Assembly (NCBI GenBank): GCA_937872895.1 | Contig: CALMUP010000013.1 | Coordinates: 124,001-188,000 of the forward strand | Length of the DNA stretch: 64,000 bases | From: an uncultured Verrucomicrobiota bacterium | GTDB lineage: Bacteria > Verrucomicrobiota > Kiritimatiellia > CAIVKH01 | Direction: 5' to 3' | Shown: positions 18,201 through 25,821 of the stretch, one piece after another | How positions within the stretch are numbered: position 1 is the stretch's first letter | Layout of the letters: every line of letters starts with the position of its first letter | Notes under the pieces: model-generated | Database searches by the model: none | The model's input: only the letters and a program-made list of their open reading frames with translations | Told to the model about the DNA's origin: nothing | Position numbers and translations under genes: made by a program

Positions 18201-20737
18201 GACAGGGTGAAGGGATCGCCATCAACCGGGTCGGAGGCGACGACGTTGAAGGAGAGGGTTTTCCCGGCGACGACGGTCTGGTTGGGGATCGGATCGATCA
18301 CCGGCGGTTTGTTCGACGGGGTCGGGTCCACCGCGACGATGACCACCTGGGTGGCGATGGCGAGGGTGTTGCTGGCGGTAAAGGTGAAGCTGATCGCGCC
18401 GGTATCGCCGGGCGGTGGCGTATAGGACAGCAGGCCGGTGCCCGGTGTGAAGGTGTAGCCGGAGGTCGCGGTGGTGGCGGGCAGGGCCAGGGTCGGGATC
18501 GGGTTGCCGCTGGCGCTGACCGTGAAGGCGACGGCGACGCCGGTGGTGGTGCTGAACGGACCGGGGTTCGCGGCAAAGGCCGGAGGGGTCGGGGTGTCGT
18601 CGCGCGGGGCGAGTACGACGAGGGCATAGGCCTGGGTGCCGCCCGAGGGGACGGTGCGGCCGCGGACGCGCACGATGTAGGTGCCGGTTTCGTCCGGGGT
18701 GAAGTCGATCGTTTCGACGTTGTTGGTGGCGTCGAAGGTGTTGTTGCCGTTCGGATACACCACGGTGCCGGAGGGTTTCACGAGGGTGAGGTCGAGGTCG
18801 TTGATCAACCGTTTGCTGCTGCCGGCGGTGGCGAAGTAATCCGAGTAGGCCATCGTGATGGAGAATTTGTTGGTGGTCGCCGCGCTGATCACGAAGGGGA
18901 ACTGGTTGGACTGGCCGGTGGAGAGGCTGTTGGTGTCGTACAGGCTGAGTGCCAGGTTGGTGGACGGCTTGAGGGTGTTGTAGAGGTCGACGTGGCCCCA
19001 GCCCTGCACGTTGTTCGGGCGGTTGTTCGGGATTTCCTGGGTCGATCCGGTGCCGTATTGGCCGGGGGCCATGTTGCGGGCGCCGTTCATCATCAGGGCT
19101 TTGACCAGGGCGGCGCTGGGATTGGTGATGCCGGCGCTGGTGATGATCCATTGACGGGTCAGCCCGGCGGCACCGGCCATCAGCGGGGTGGCCATGCTGG
19201 TTCCGCCCATGAACATGTAGTTGGTGTTTCCGGTGACGGTGCCCCAGCCGGTGTCGGTCGAGGCTTTCGAGCGGGTGGAGATGATGTCGGTTCCGGGGGC
19301 GACGAGGTCCGGTTTGATGCGGCCGTCATCGCAGGGGCCACGGCTCGAGAAGGCGGCCATGCCTTGCGGGGAGTCAGGACTGGAGACGAGGTCCGAGCGG
19401 ATCGGTTCGGCCGGATAATCCGACGGCCACAGGTCGATGCCGTACCGGCGGGTGGAGTAGCCTCCGGTGGTCCGGTAGTTTTCCGCAGCGCCGATGGACA
19501 GGCAGTTCTTGGCGGTGGCCGGGGAGCCGATCGAGTCGAGGTCGATCACGCCATCGCTATTCGCGTCGATGCCCTGGTTGCCGGCGGCTACCAGGATGAG
19601 CATGGTCTTGTTGCTCCAGACGAACATGTCGAGGCTGCGCGAGTCGGTGTTGTAGTACCCGTTGTCATCGTAGCCCCAGCTGTCGGAGTGGATGCGTGCG
19701 CCGTTGGTGAAGGCCTGGCGGAACAGGTTGTTGAGGTCGGTCGGGATGCCGCCGAGGTCGGCTCCGGCGCCCTGGAAGATCAGGTTGGCCTGGTAGGCCA
19801 CGCCGCGGTAGCGGCCGGTGGAGGAGACGCCGCTGCCGGCGACCGAGCCGGCCACGTGGGTGCCGTGTCCGTCGGTGTCCGACCAGCTATTGGCCGCGCT
19901 GAACGCGCCGTTGCGCCAGCCGAAGCCGCGCACCCGGTTGGTGAAGTCGCGGTGCAGGGTGTTGGTGTTGCCGGTGTCGAGTCCGGTGTCGCAGATGGCG
20001 ATGGTCTGGCCGGCGCCGGTGATGCCCAGGTCGAACCAGACATTGGTGACATTCATCTTGTTGCCGCGTACGGCGACATCGTTCCATTTCTGCGGCTTGA
20101 GGTAGGGTTCGATCCATTCCACTTCGGCGCGGGTGGCCAGGTCCGCCACAACGGACGCGGAAAGGGTGGCCCGGATCAGGCCGCGATCGGTCATCGGTTC
20201 CGCGCGCAGGATGACGGTGCCGGGTGCCGCGGCGATTTCCGCGCGCATGGCCTCGACATCGGACGGGTTGAACAGGACGACATTGTAGTCGCGCAACTCC
20301 TCGGTACCGGCGGCGAGCAGGGCCCGGACCGGTCGTGCGTGTTTGTAGGCGGGCAGGGATTCACCCACCCAGGCCACGTCGGGCAGGCGGCTGATGGTGG
20401 ACAAGGCGGCCGGGGTGGCCTTGATCAGGAAGGCATTTTCCGGGATGTACCCCATCAGGGTCGCGCCAGCCTGTTCCATGGCGGTCTTCCATTCCTCCTG
20501 GATCACGTCGTTGAACTGCACCAGCCACGGTGCGGTACCCTGGGAGGAGAGTTGTTGTTGCGGTACCGGACGGGAGGTGGTGCGCAAGGCCCGGGCACCG
20601 GCTTGGAATTCCGGGGCGGAGGTGTCGATGGTGCCCCAGTCGAGCAGGATCGGTGGCGAGGCGGCGGTGGAGAAGGAGGTGGTGGCGAGACTGGACAACA
20701 CGATAGCCGCAGTGATGCGGCGCAGCAATGCAGACAT
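15275..20737 (-). CDS. Giant secreted subtilisin-family (S8) protease with Ig-like repeats, P domain and calcium-loop tail
   Basis: 1820 residues with a signal peptide at 1-26. An inhibitor-like propeptide covers ~60-215. The catalytic domain has Asp250 (AICDTGLD), His291 (TDGHGTHVAG) and Ser514 (GGTSMATP), plus SSRGP and AAGNQG. A C-terminal pre-peptidase-like sandwich (~600-710) is followed by several Ig/cadherin-type repeats of the He_PIG kind (units such as LPAGATFGATNG-S/A-GTFTW and PTGAYTVTLHASD, ~715-1000 and ~1165-1245). A P domain occurs near 1265-1420 (HDYVSDLDALLVGPGG). A W-T/A-N-x-x-x-G-x-x-G Ig-like unit lies near 1590-1680, DTDGDGIDDAWEMYFFG and DSDNDGFVDLHEFLAGTVP near 1696-1740, and the terminal domain ends YRIELE. 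The ribosome site AGGAAA supports the ATG. It is paralogous to the downstream subtilase and probably a surface or released protease. Confidence 0.93.
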   Translation of the reverse strand: MSALLRRITAAIVLSSLATTSFSTAASPPILLDWGTIDTSAPEFQAGARALRTTSRPVPQQQLSSQGTAPWLVQFNDVIQEEWKTAMEQAGATLMGYIPENAFLIKATPAALSTISRLPDVAWVGESLPAYKHARPVRALLAAGTEELRDYNVVLFNPSDVEAMRAEIAAAPGTVILRAEPMTDRGLIRATLSASVVADLATRAEVEWIEPYLKPQKWNDVAVRGNKMNVTNVWFDLGITGAGQTIAICDTGLDTGNTNTLHRDFTNRVRGFGWRNGAFSAANSWSDTDGHGTHVAGSVAGSGVSSTGRYRGVAYQANLIFQGAGADLGGIPTDLNNLFRQAFTNGARIHSDSWGYDDNGYYNTDSRSLDMFVWSNKTMLILVAAGNQGIDANSDGVIDLDSIGSPATAKNCLSIGAAENYRTTGGYSTRRYGIDLWPSDYPAEPIRSDLVSSPDSPQGMAAFSSRGPCDDGRIKPDLVAPGTDIISTRSKASTDTGWGTVTGNTNYMFMGGTSMATPLMAGAAGLTRQWIITSAGITNPSAALVKALMMNGARNMAPGQYGTGSTQEIPNNRPNNVQGWGHVDLYNTLKPSTNLALSLYDTNSLSTGQSNQFPFVISAATTNKFSITMAYSDYFATAGSSKRLINDLDLTLVKPSGTVVYPNGNNTFDATNNVETIDFTPDETGTYIVRVRGRTVPSGGTQAYALVVLAPRDDTPTPPAFAANPGPFSTTTGVAVAFTVSASGNPIPTLALPATTATSGYTFTPGTGLLSYTPPPGDTGAISFTFTASNTLAIATQVVIVAVDPTPSNKPPVIDPIPNQTVVAGKTLSFNVVASDPVDGDPFTLSSANLPPLATFDTGSGAFLWTDAGPVGVYTSSFFATDIHGTATQVVLITCISNQPPVLTPVGNQSVFVSNNLFLAVSATDPIGNDTITLTASNLPAGATFGATNGSGTLTWLNASPTGAYTVTLHASDIAGTSSETITIAVEDPPAFVTYAETFDTNSFWGGGAAGSYNAKSFTNNTALPAGDSFESNAAIRDTTDVISGNAWRIGNDAAANLYVRYILTNPVTRFSMNLARWDNSPTPQFSIRYSTDSGSTYTTLLATNGSWFTADRTYKLYDSGPLNLAPASGQRIYIELFRSTGERMLLDNFEVDFIPSGGALPQTPPTLNPIGNKAVTLSNTLAFAVTATPTDGDPVTLSVSNLPAGATFGATNAVGTFTWPAAAPIGTYTSTFYAADNDGQVSESVVIVVAEPITGCVAFIAYTNASAITLVDNAPASPYPSTISVAGFTQNLQKVTVTLDGLSHDYVSDLDALLVGPGGQTVLLLAGAAVGGVATDATLTFDATAPAPLPATNATVSSGTYQPSVYLVSDLDAPAPSGPYTNTLGHFIGTSPNGTWSLYLRDWEDEDAGLIARGWSIQLTFACGGGGGGGSGTSVTVFAETIGSTGANGDSIATHEANNRFDNDDYTMTGTGDIRNTSTSSGYPGSSGVNNVMLNALGEFFQIAGINSANLTNLTVTFGVRKNTTTENGTNLIVEVSTNGTSWTRISPVTAWLPTGTGTATWYLRTNAIPDSLAATGMLLRFRSTNTVEWRIDDIILAGFTAGAEPASAPELVITTINQTVVFAVSNLAVGGTSANLAGQITWANNLGGSGAIAAAPAWLIPSVPLAVGTNTVTVTGSNSTGSATSAVVVITRESNDTDGDGIDDAWEMYFFGSLTNANAFTDSDNDGFVDLHEFLAGTVPTNASSLLMVDGGAVSGPGGMVIQWPGVSGRSYLLSQTTNLQQGVFVPVASNIPGVEPTVTYTSPASPAGSTIYRIELE

Positions 20738-20756
20738 AATTTCCTGTTCTGGGGTG

Positions 20757-20784
20757 CGTATGTTCGTTGAATCCCCAACGTCAA
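20757..20784 (-). promoter_or_regulatory. Sigma70-like promoter for the giant subtilase
   Basis: On the minus strand TTGACG (20784-20779) is followed after 16 bases by CATACG (20762-20757), 20 bases before the ATG at 20737. The AGGAAA ribosome site lies between. Confidence 0.45.
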
Positions 20785-20896
20785 GAGATACGCCTCCGGA
20801 CGGTTTTTCTCAAGACGGGAGATGGAAACTCATGAAAAATGAACGGAAGCGCGGGGGCGAGGTGGGGCTGGGGCGGTTGCGGGGCGATACGAAAAC

Positions 20897-20931
20897 ACCG
20901 CGGGTCGATCCCGGAGGACGCGACCCGCGGT
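20897..20931 (-). terminator. Rho-independent terminator after the GH57 gene
   Basis: ACCGCGGGTCG (20897-20907) and CGACCCGCGGT (20921-20931) form a perfect 11-bp stem. On the minus strand the stem is followed by GTTTTC. It is located about 55 bp past the stop of the glycosidase gene. Confidence 0.75.
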
Positions 20932-20941
20932 GCGGGGGGGT

Positions 20942-20966
20942 GGTTCCGTCGGAGGGCGACGGAACC
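20942..20966 (-). terminator. Second stem-loop after the GH57 gene
   Basis: GGTTCCGTC (20942-20950) and GACGGAACC (20958-20966) form a perfect 9-bp stem with a seven-base loop, immediately before the main terminator. It probably acts with it or protects the mRNA 3' end. Confidence 0.5.
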
Positions 20967-20983
20967 GGGTGTGTGTGAGGGGG

Positions 20984-23900
20984 TTACGGCGTCGGGATCT
21001 TTACGCCGGTGCGGTAATAACGCAGCACGGCTTCGTTGGTCACCTTGAGGGTGACGGGGCTGTTGTCGGGGTTGCCGCTGACATCCAGGCCGATCGGGGT
21101 CCAGATGCTGTTGAACAGGCTGGTGGCGTAGAACACATCGTAGAGGCGGCCGGTCGAGGTGGGGGACTCGACGCGGACGTCCATGATGGCGGCATCGCCG
21201 ATGAATTCGATGGTGTTCGCGTTGTAGGAGGCGCTGTTGGTCGGGTTGGTGTCAAAGGCGAATTCCTCCCAGTTGCTCCGGCCGTCGTTGTCGGTGTCCT
21301 CGCTGCCGAGGCCGGGGGTGTTCGGGTTCATGCCGTACTGGAGGTACCAGCTGTCGGGGACGCCGTCGCCGTTGCTGTCGCCGCCGCCCGCGCCGGCTTC
21401 GCGCACGATGACGACGGTGTCGCTGGTGGTCACGCCGGCGGTGGTGTTGGAGGACATGATCATCAGGTTGTTGAAGAACACGTCGCGTTCGGAGTTCGAG
21501 CCGGCGTTGTTGTTCCAGGCGCGGAACAGGGTAACGACCGGGTTGGTGTTCGCGTTCAGGCCGCCGGTGTAGGTGCGGGCGGAGCCGCCGTTCGGGGTGA
21601 TCCGGGTCCAGAAGTTGGTCGGGCCGGTCAGGCGGAACTCCACTTCGATGCCGCCGGCGGTGAAGCCGACGTCGGTGGTGCCACCGCTCATGCTGTAGTA
21701 CTGGTCGCCGCCGTTGAAGAAGAATTCCCAGAGGGTGTTGCCCTGGCTGTTCTGCATGGCGATGCCGGCGCCGGCGCCGTTGTCGATGAAGCCGTTGTCG
21801 AAGCTGACGAAGAACGACTGGCCGGTGGTCAGCGGGCTGTTCAACCAGCGCTTGGCTTCGGAGAGGTTGGTGCTGTTGGCGTAGAGGCCCCAGGCGGGGG
21901 TGCCGATGTTCACGGCGGCGCTGTTGGCCATGAAGCGGCCGGCCTGGCTGGGGTTGGTGGTGCTGGTGTAGAGTTGCCAGCCGCCGAAGCCGAAGCCGCC
22001 GTTGTCGGACTCGCTCCAGCCGTCGCCGTAGGCAGCGTTGGCGCCGCGGTCGAAGGCGTTGGTGGCGATCAGCGAAGCGGCGTTGGTGCCGGAGACGGTG
22101 ATGATGTTGGTGCCGACGCCGAGGGGTACCGCGCCGATGGTCCAGTACAGGCCGGCCAGCGAGCCGCCGGAGCCGCCGGTCAGGCTGTTCGTCCAGCGCA
22201 GGTCGCCGATCACGCTTTCGCCGATGCCCTGCAGGTTGTAGGTCAGGGTCTCGTTGCCGACGACGATGTCGCTGGCCGGGTTGGTGATCGAGAAGCCGGT
22301 CGGCGGCAGTTCGCCGATGCAGGTGTTCAGCGGGAAGTTCCAGTCGGATCCGCTGTTGTTATCCCACGGGGAGGTGCCGCCGTTGTTGAAGACGACGTTG
22401 AGCTGGGAGGCGTTGGTGGGCGGCTGGATGGTGATGCGCCACTGGTTGTTGCTGATCTTGGTCATGACCTGGTTCGCGAGCACGACCGACCAGTTGTTGA
22501 AGCCGACGTGGGCGCGGATGTTGGTCGAGGCGGCGAGCACACCGGAGTTCGGGAAATAGTCCACGGTGACCGGCTGGCAGGCCGGTGCGGTGGTGAAGGC
22601 GGCCGTGCCGGGGCCGACCGGGGCATCGCAGTCGCGGATGGCGACCGACCAGTTCAGGCCGTTGCGGTTGTCGGTGATCGTCTCGGCGTTGTTCTGGAAG
22701 TAAACGATGGCCGAGGGGGCATTGTCGGGCACGGTTCCCACGGTGTAGGCGTGCACGCCGGAACCCTGGTTGGTCATGGTGTAGGCGGTGAAGTTGGTGC
22801 CGTTGTTGAAGCTGATCTGGAGCTTCACCGGGGTGCTGTTGCTCAGCGGGCCCTGGTTGGCGGTGTAGGTGACGGTCAGCGGGGCGCAGTCGCGCGGGTC
22901 GCTGGAGAACGTCGCGGTCGAAGGGTTGCCGCTGCTGCCGCCGTCGTTTTCAACCCAGACATGCTGGATTTCCGATTGATGCGTGTTGCCGCGGGTATCG
23001 GTCGCTTCGATGTAGTAGTCGAGCAGCTTGCCGCGGAATCCGGCGACGTTGTTGTCGGTGATCTTGGCGAAGTAGTAGTCGGCCACCTTCGGCTCGGACC
23101 AGAAGGCCGGATCGAACACGAAGTAGTCGATCTCGCCGTTCGAGGCCAGGGCGTTCAGCGCGCTACGGGTCTTGGGCAGTACGCGCTGGGTCATCGGGAT
23201 GGTGATCCACGTGCCGACATCGGCGCCGCCGGCATAGGTCTCGTTCTGGTTGTTGGCCATCGTGTTGACGCCGTCGTTGTCGATGCGGACCTTGAGGTTG
23301 ACCGACTGCATGCCGGAGACGTCGTAGGCGTGGGTCCAGATGTAGAACTCGGAAGGCATGCGCTTCAGGTAGGCGGCATTGGTGCCGGTGCCGAAGGAGT
23401 TGAACCAGCCGAAGGTGTACCAGCCGGGATTGTACGGGAAGCGCTGGGGCTTCAGCACGGTCGGGGCGGTGCGGTCGTTGGTCAGGTTGTTGCTGATGTA
23501 GGTGGCAAGCAGGTCGCTGGCGCGCTTGGTGGCCAGGCCGGGTTTCGTCTCGTCGTCGTTGCCGAGGCCGCCGTAGTAGTTGAAGCCGGAGTCGAGGCCC
23601 TTCAGGTAGATGTGCCAGGCGCGCTCGATGATGTTGCGGTCGCCGTAGCCGTTGCCGTCCCAGTCATACGGGGCCTGGATGACCCACGGACGTACTTCGC
23701 CGCCCTGGTCCTTCCAGATCTGTTCGGCGGTGATGACGAAGTTCGCGCCGGCCATCAGCGGGGCGTAGCTGAAGAATTTCAGCGCGAAGCCGGGGGTTTC
23801 AAGATCGGCGAAGGTGCCGGGGTAGTTGCCGGGAGCGCCCTTGGCCCCGAGCGGGGGCTCGATCCATTTCAGGAAGTTGGCCGAACCGTAGCAGCTTTCC

Positions 23901-25129
23901 GGGAAGATCCAGGCGCCGTCTTCGATGTGGGTAACCGGGGCGTTGTTCTTGAACGCATTCACGAAGGTGCCGGGCATGGTCTTGTTGTAGCCGGCGCTGG
24001 CCGCGCTGTTGAAATATTGCGGGGTGGCTTCCATCCACGAGCTGTAACCGCCGCCCCAGGCGTTGTCGCCGTCGGTCGAAGGCATGACGATGACCGGGCG
24101 GCTCGGGTCGGTGGCGAAGGGCGAAATGCTGTCCTGGATCTTGCTGATGCCTTCGTTGGCGTAGCCGTAGCGGTAGCTCAGGACGTCATCGGACGGAACG
24201 GCAATCATCTCCTTGACCGCGCCGTTGCTCGGATTGATGTACTGGACCTTGTGCAGTTGGTAGGCGAACGGCGATACGTTCCAGGCGGCGTTGCCGGGGT
24301 TCGGCTGGCCATACCACCAGCCGGTGTTGAAGGTCGGGCCGAGCTGGTCGGCCTTGTTCGGCGGGCTGGAGAAGATCTGGTAGGAGCCCTGCGGATTGGC
24401 CACGTCGTTGTAGCTCGGGCTGGTGCGGCTGATGTGATGGCTGGCCACGATGACCCATTCGTACCCTTCGTCGACCAGCACATCGATAATGTGGCGGGAA
24501 TAGCCCATTTCCGTGGGGAAAAAGCCTTTCGAGTGGTCGCTCAGGTTGGCATTGCCGTTCCATGCCTTCCACCAGGCCTGCTTGAAGGTCTGGATTTCCT
24601 TGCGCAACACTTCCTTGGGCAGTAGCGGGGCGAGCGAGTGGTGGTAGGTAAAGCCGACGAGGTCGAGACGGCCCCAGCCGCGCGCTTCGCGGTTGCCCTG
24701 CGCCCAGTTGCTGCCGTAGCCAAGCTGGTTCACGCCGCCGAGCTGGCGCACGTTGTCGATCAGTGAACCCGAATAGCTCAAGGCAAACCCGCCGCCGGAG
24801 AAGGTCGAGAGCGAATCGCGCGGGCGAAACTGGTAGGCGTTGCGCCGGTCATCCAGGCCGAAGATGTCGGTGAGGTTGTTCTGCGGATGGAAGTTCGGGC
24901 TAAGGCCTCCATAGTTCTGGCCCGGCTTCAGCACAATGGAGTCCCAGGCGTACTGGCCGCGCTCGGTCTGCGATCCGTTGCTGTTCCACTCCGGCCAGTA
25001 CAGCGGCTGGTGGTTGTGCCAGAAACGCGTCACGTGTACATTGCCGTTTGCCTGCACATCCTGCACGCCGATCCACCCCGCGATCAGCGCGGCCCCACAT
25101 ACTGTCGTCCATCCAGTCATCCGTTTCAT
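20984..25129 (-). CDS. Secreted GH57-family glycosidase with CBM25-like starch-binding modules and calcium-loop tail
   Basis: 1381 residues with a signal peptide at 1-27. The catalytic region opens with the GH57 hallmark HxHQP (His38-Pro42, HNHQPLYWPE). The conserved region KGFFPTEMGYS offers Glu207 as nucleophile, and STDGDNAWGG near 353 offers the acid/base Asp. GH57 enzymes are retaining amylases, amylopullulanases or branching enzymes. Two ~90-residue modules near 746-835 and 850-936 resemble CBM25 (LQISFNNGTNF, and HVGFNNWSV with WDNNSGSDWNFPL), pointing to starch or glycogen outside the cell. An Ig-like unit and a ~205-residue module (1023-1230) shared with the esterase at 55-58 kb follow, then a DxDxDG tail (EDTDNDGRSNWEEF) and a terminal domain ending near RYYRTGVKIPTP. 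AGGTGAAGGT precedes the ATG. Exact specificity cannot be read. Confidence 0.87.
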   Translation of the reverse strand: MKRMTGWTTVCGAALIAGWIGVQDVQANGNVHVTRFWHNHQPLYWPEWNSNGSQTERGQYAWDSIVLKPGQNYGGLSPNFHPQNNLTDIFGLDDRRNAYQFRPRDSLSTFSGGGFALSYSGSLIDNVRQLGGVNQLGYGSNWAQGNREARGWGRLDLVGFTYHHSLAPLLPKEVLRKEIQTFKQAWWKAWNGNANLSDHSKGFFPTEMGYSRHIIDVLVDEGYEWVIVASHHISRTSPSYNDVANPQGSYQIFSSPPNKADQLGPTFNTGWWYGQPNPGNAAWNVSPFAYQLHKVQYINPSNGAVKEMIAVPSDDVLSYRYGYANEGISKIQDSISPFATDPSRPVIVMPSTDGDNAWGGGYSSWMEATPQYFNSAASAGYNKTMPGTFVNAFKNNAPVTHIEDGAWIFPESCYGSANFLKWIEPPLGAKGAPGNYPGTFADLETPGFALKFFSYAPLMAGANFVITAEQIWKDQGGEVRPWVIQAPYDWDGNGYGDRNIIERAWHIYLKGLDSGFNYYGGLGNDDETKPGLATKRASDLLATYISNNLTNDRTAPTVLKPQRFPYNPGWYTFGWFNSFGTGTNAAYLKRMPSEFYIWTHAYDVSGMQSVNLKVRIDNDGVNTMANNQNETYAGGADVGTWITIPMTQRVLPKTRSALNALASNGEIDYFVFDPAFWSEPKVADYYFAKITDNNVAGFRGKLLDYYIEATDTRGNTHQSEIQHVWVENDGGSSGNPSTATFSSDPRDCAPLTVTYTANQGPLSNSTPVKLQISFNNGTNFTAYTMTNQGSGVHAYTVGTVPDNAPSAIVYFQNNAETITDNRNGLNWSVAIRDCDAPVGPGTAAFTTAPACQPVTVDYFPNSGVLAASTNIRAHVGFNNWSVVLANQVMTKISNNQWRITIQPPTNASQLNVVFNNGGTSPWDNNSGSDWNFPLNTCIGELPPTGFSITNPASDIVVGNETLTYNLQGIGESVIGDLRWTNSLTGGSGGSLAGLYWTIGAVPLGVGTNIITVSGTNAASLIATNAFDRGANAAYGDGWSESDNGGFGFGGWQLYTSTTNPSQAGRFMANSAAVNIGTPAWGLYANSTNLSEAKRWLNSPLTTGQSFFVSFDNGFIDNGAGAGIAMQNSQGNTLWEFFFNGGDQYYSMSGGTTDVGFTAGGIEVEFRLTGPTNFWTRITPNGGSARTYTGGLNANTNPVVTLFRAWNNNAGSNSERDVFFNNLMIMSSNTTAGVTTSDTVVIVREAGAGGGDSNGDGVPDSWYLQYGMNPNTPGLGSEDTDNDGRSNWEEFAFDTNPTNSASYNANTIEFIGDAAIMDVRVESPTSTGRLYDVFYATSLFNSIWTPIGLDVSGNPDNSPVTLKVTNEAVLRYYRTGVKIPTP

Positions 25130-25184
25130 ACCTTCACCTGCCGTTGTTCGTTAAACCGATTGCACACACTCTGCACCCACAAGC

Positions 25185-25196
25185 GTAAACCGTTAC
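25185..25196. promoter_or_regulatory. Operator-like GTAA/TTAC inverted repeat upstream of the glycosidase
   Basis: GTAAACCGTTAC lies 55 bases before the glycosidase start, in a 202-bp divergent region. A second short palindrome, AAGCGCTT, lies at 25266-25273. Both look like half-sites used by LacI-type sugar regulators, but no such regulator is encoded nearby. Confidence 0.3.
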
Positions 25197-25319
25197 ACCC
25201 GTTAAGAAGGTTGGTTTAGGGAAAAATCTCACAAAATCGCCATATTGCCTAAACGGAGCCAGGTAAAGCGCTTGACGGGTTTTGTGGTTGGTTGGATGGC
25301 GCTTGCGGGCCGGGTGTTG

Positions 25320-25325
25320 TAGGGT
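25320..25325 (+). promoter_or_regulatory. Putative leaderless -10 box (TAGGGT)
   Basis: TAGGGT ends six bases before the ATG at 25332. No Shine-Dalgarno sequence is present, so the mRNA would start at or next to the start codon. Confidence 0.4.
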
Positions 25326-25331
25326 GGTTTC

Positions 25332-25778
25332 ATGAATAACTGGTTTGACCGCATTGATCCGGTGGTGGCGGGGTGGATGGAGCGAAACGGGATTCGTTTG
25401 TTGCGGTGGTCGGTGGGGATTGTGTTCGTCTGGTTCGGGGCGCTGAAAACCGTGGGCATGAGTCCGGCACAGGAACTGGTGGCGCGCACGGTGTACTGGT
25501 TTCCGCCGGACGTGTTTATTCCCGTGTTGGGCTGGTGGGAGGTGGTGATCGGTCTCGGCTTGTTGGTCCGACCGATGGCCCGGGTGGCCATTGCGCTGTT
25601 GTTCCTCCAGATGCCCGGCACCTTCCTGCCCTTGGTGCTGCTGCCTGACATTTGTTTCACCTCTATTCCGTTCGGCCTGACCATCGAAGGCCAGTACATC
25701 GTGAAGAACCTGGTGTTGATCAGCGCGGCGATCGTGGTGGGCGGCACGGTCCGCGAACAAAGTGCACGGCGGCTTTGA
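25332..25778 (+). CDS. DoxX/YkgB-like four-helix membrane protein
   Basis: A 148-residue integral membrane protein with about four hydrophobic helices (LLRWSVGIVFVWFGALKTVG, VFIPVLGWWEVVIGLGLLV, VAIALLFLQMPGTFLPLVLL, YIVKNLVLISAAIVVGG). The spacing and the phrase FVWFGALKTVGMSPAQELVA recall the DoxX-like/DUF417 (YkgB) group, whose members sit in the inner membrane, sometimes in respiratory or redox-stress contexts. Another DoxX-type protein occurs at 58.4 kb, but the two are not close in sequence. It is transcribed away from the glycosidase and is followed 43 bp later by a beta-helix gene on the same strand. Function is unknown beyond the family. Confidence 0.75.
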   Translation: MNNWFDRIDPVVAGWMERNGIRLLRWSVGIVFVWFGALKTVGMSPAQELVARTVYWFPPDVFIPVLGWWEVVIGLGLLVRPMARVAIALLFLQMPGTFLPLVLLPDICFTSIPFGLTIEGQYIVKNLVLISAAIVVGGTVREQSARRL

Positions 25779-25809
25779 TCCGCACCTCTCCGTGACGCGG
25801 GTTTCGGGG

Positions 25810-25815
25810 TACGGT
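25810..25815 (+). promoter_or_regulatory. Putative leaderless -10 box (TACGGT)
   Basis: TACGGT ends six bases before the ATG at 25822. There is no ribosome-binding motif in between. Confidence 0.4.
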
Positions 25816-25821
25816 GGTGGC

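Noticed and set aside
18011-20770. Long frame opposite the giant subtilase
   Set aside because: Mirror of Thr/Asn/Gly-rich repeat coding. There is no start signal and no domain.
20930-24625. Open frame of over 1200 codons opposite the GH57 gene
   Set aside because: It lies wholly antisense to a gene with clear domains, and its translation is a low-complexity Gly/Val/Ala/Arg mix without domains. Long antisense frames are expected where third positions are G/C.
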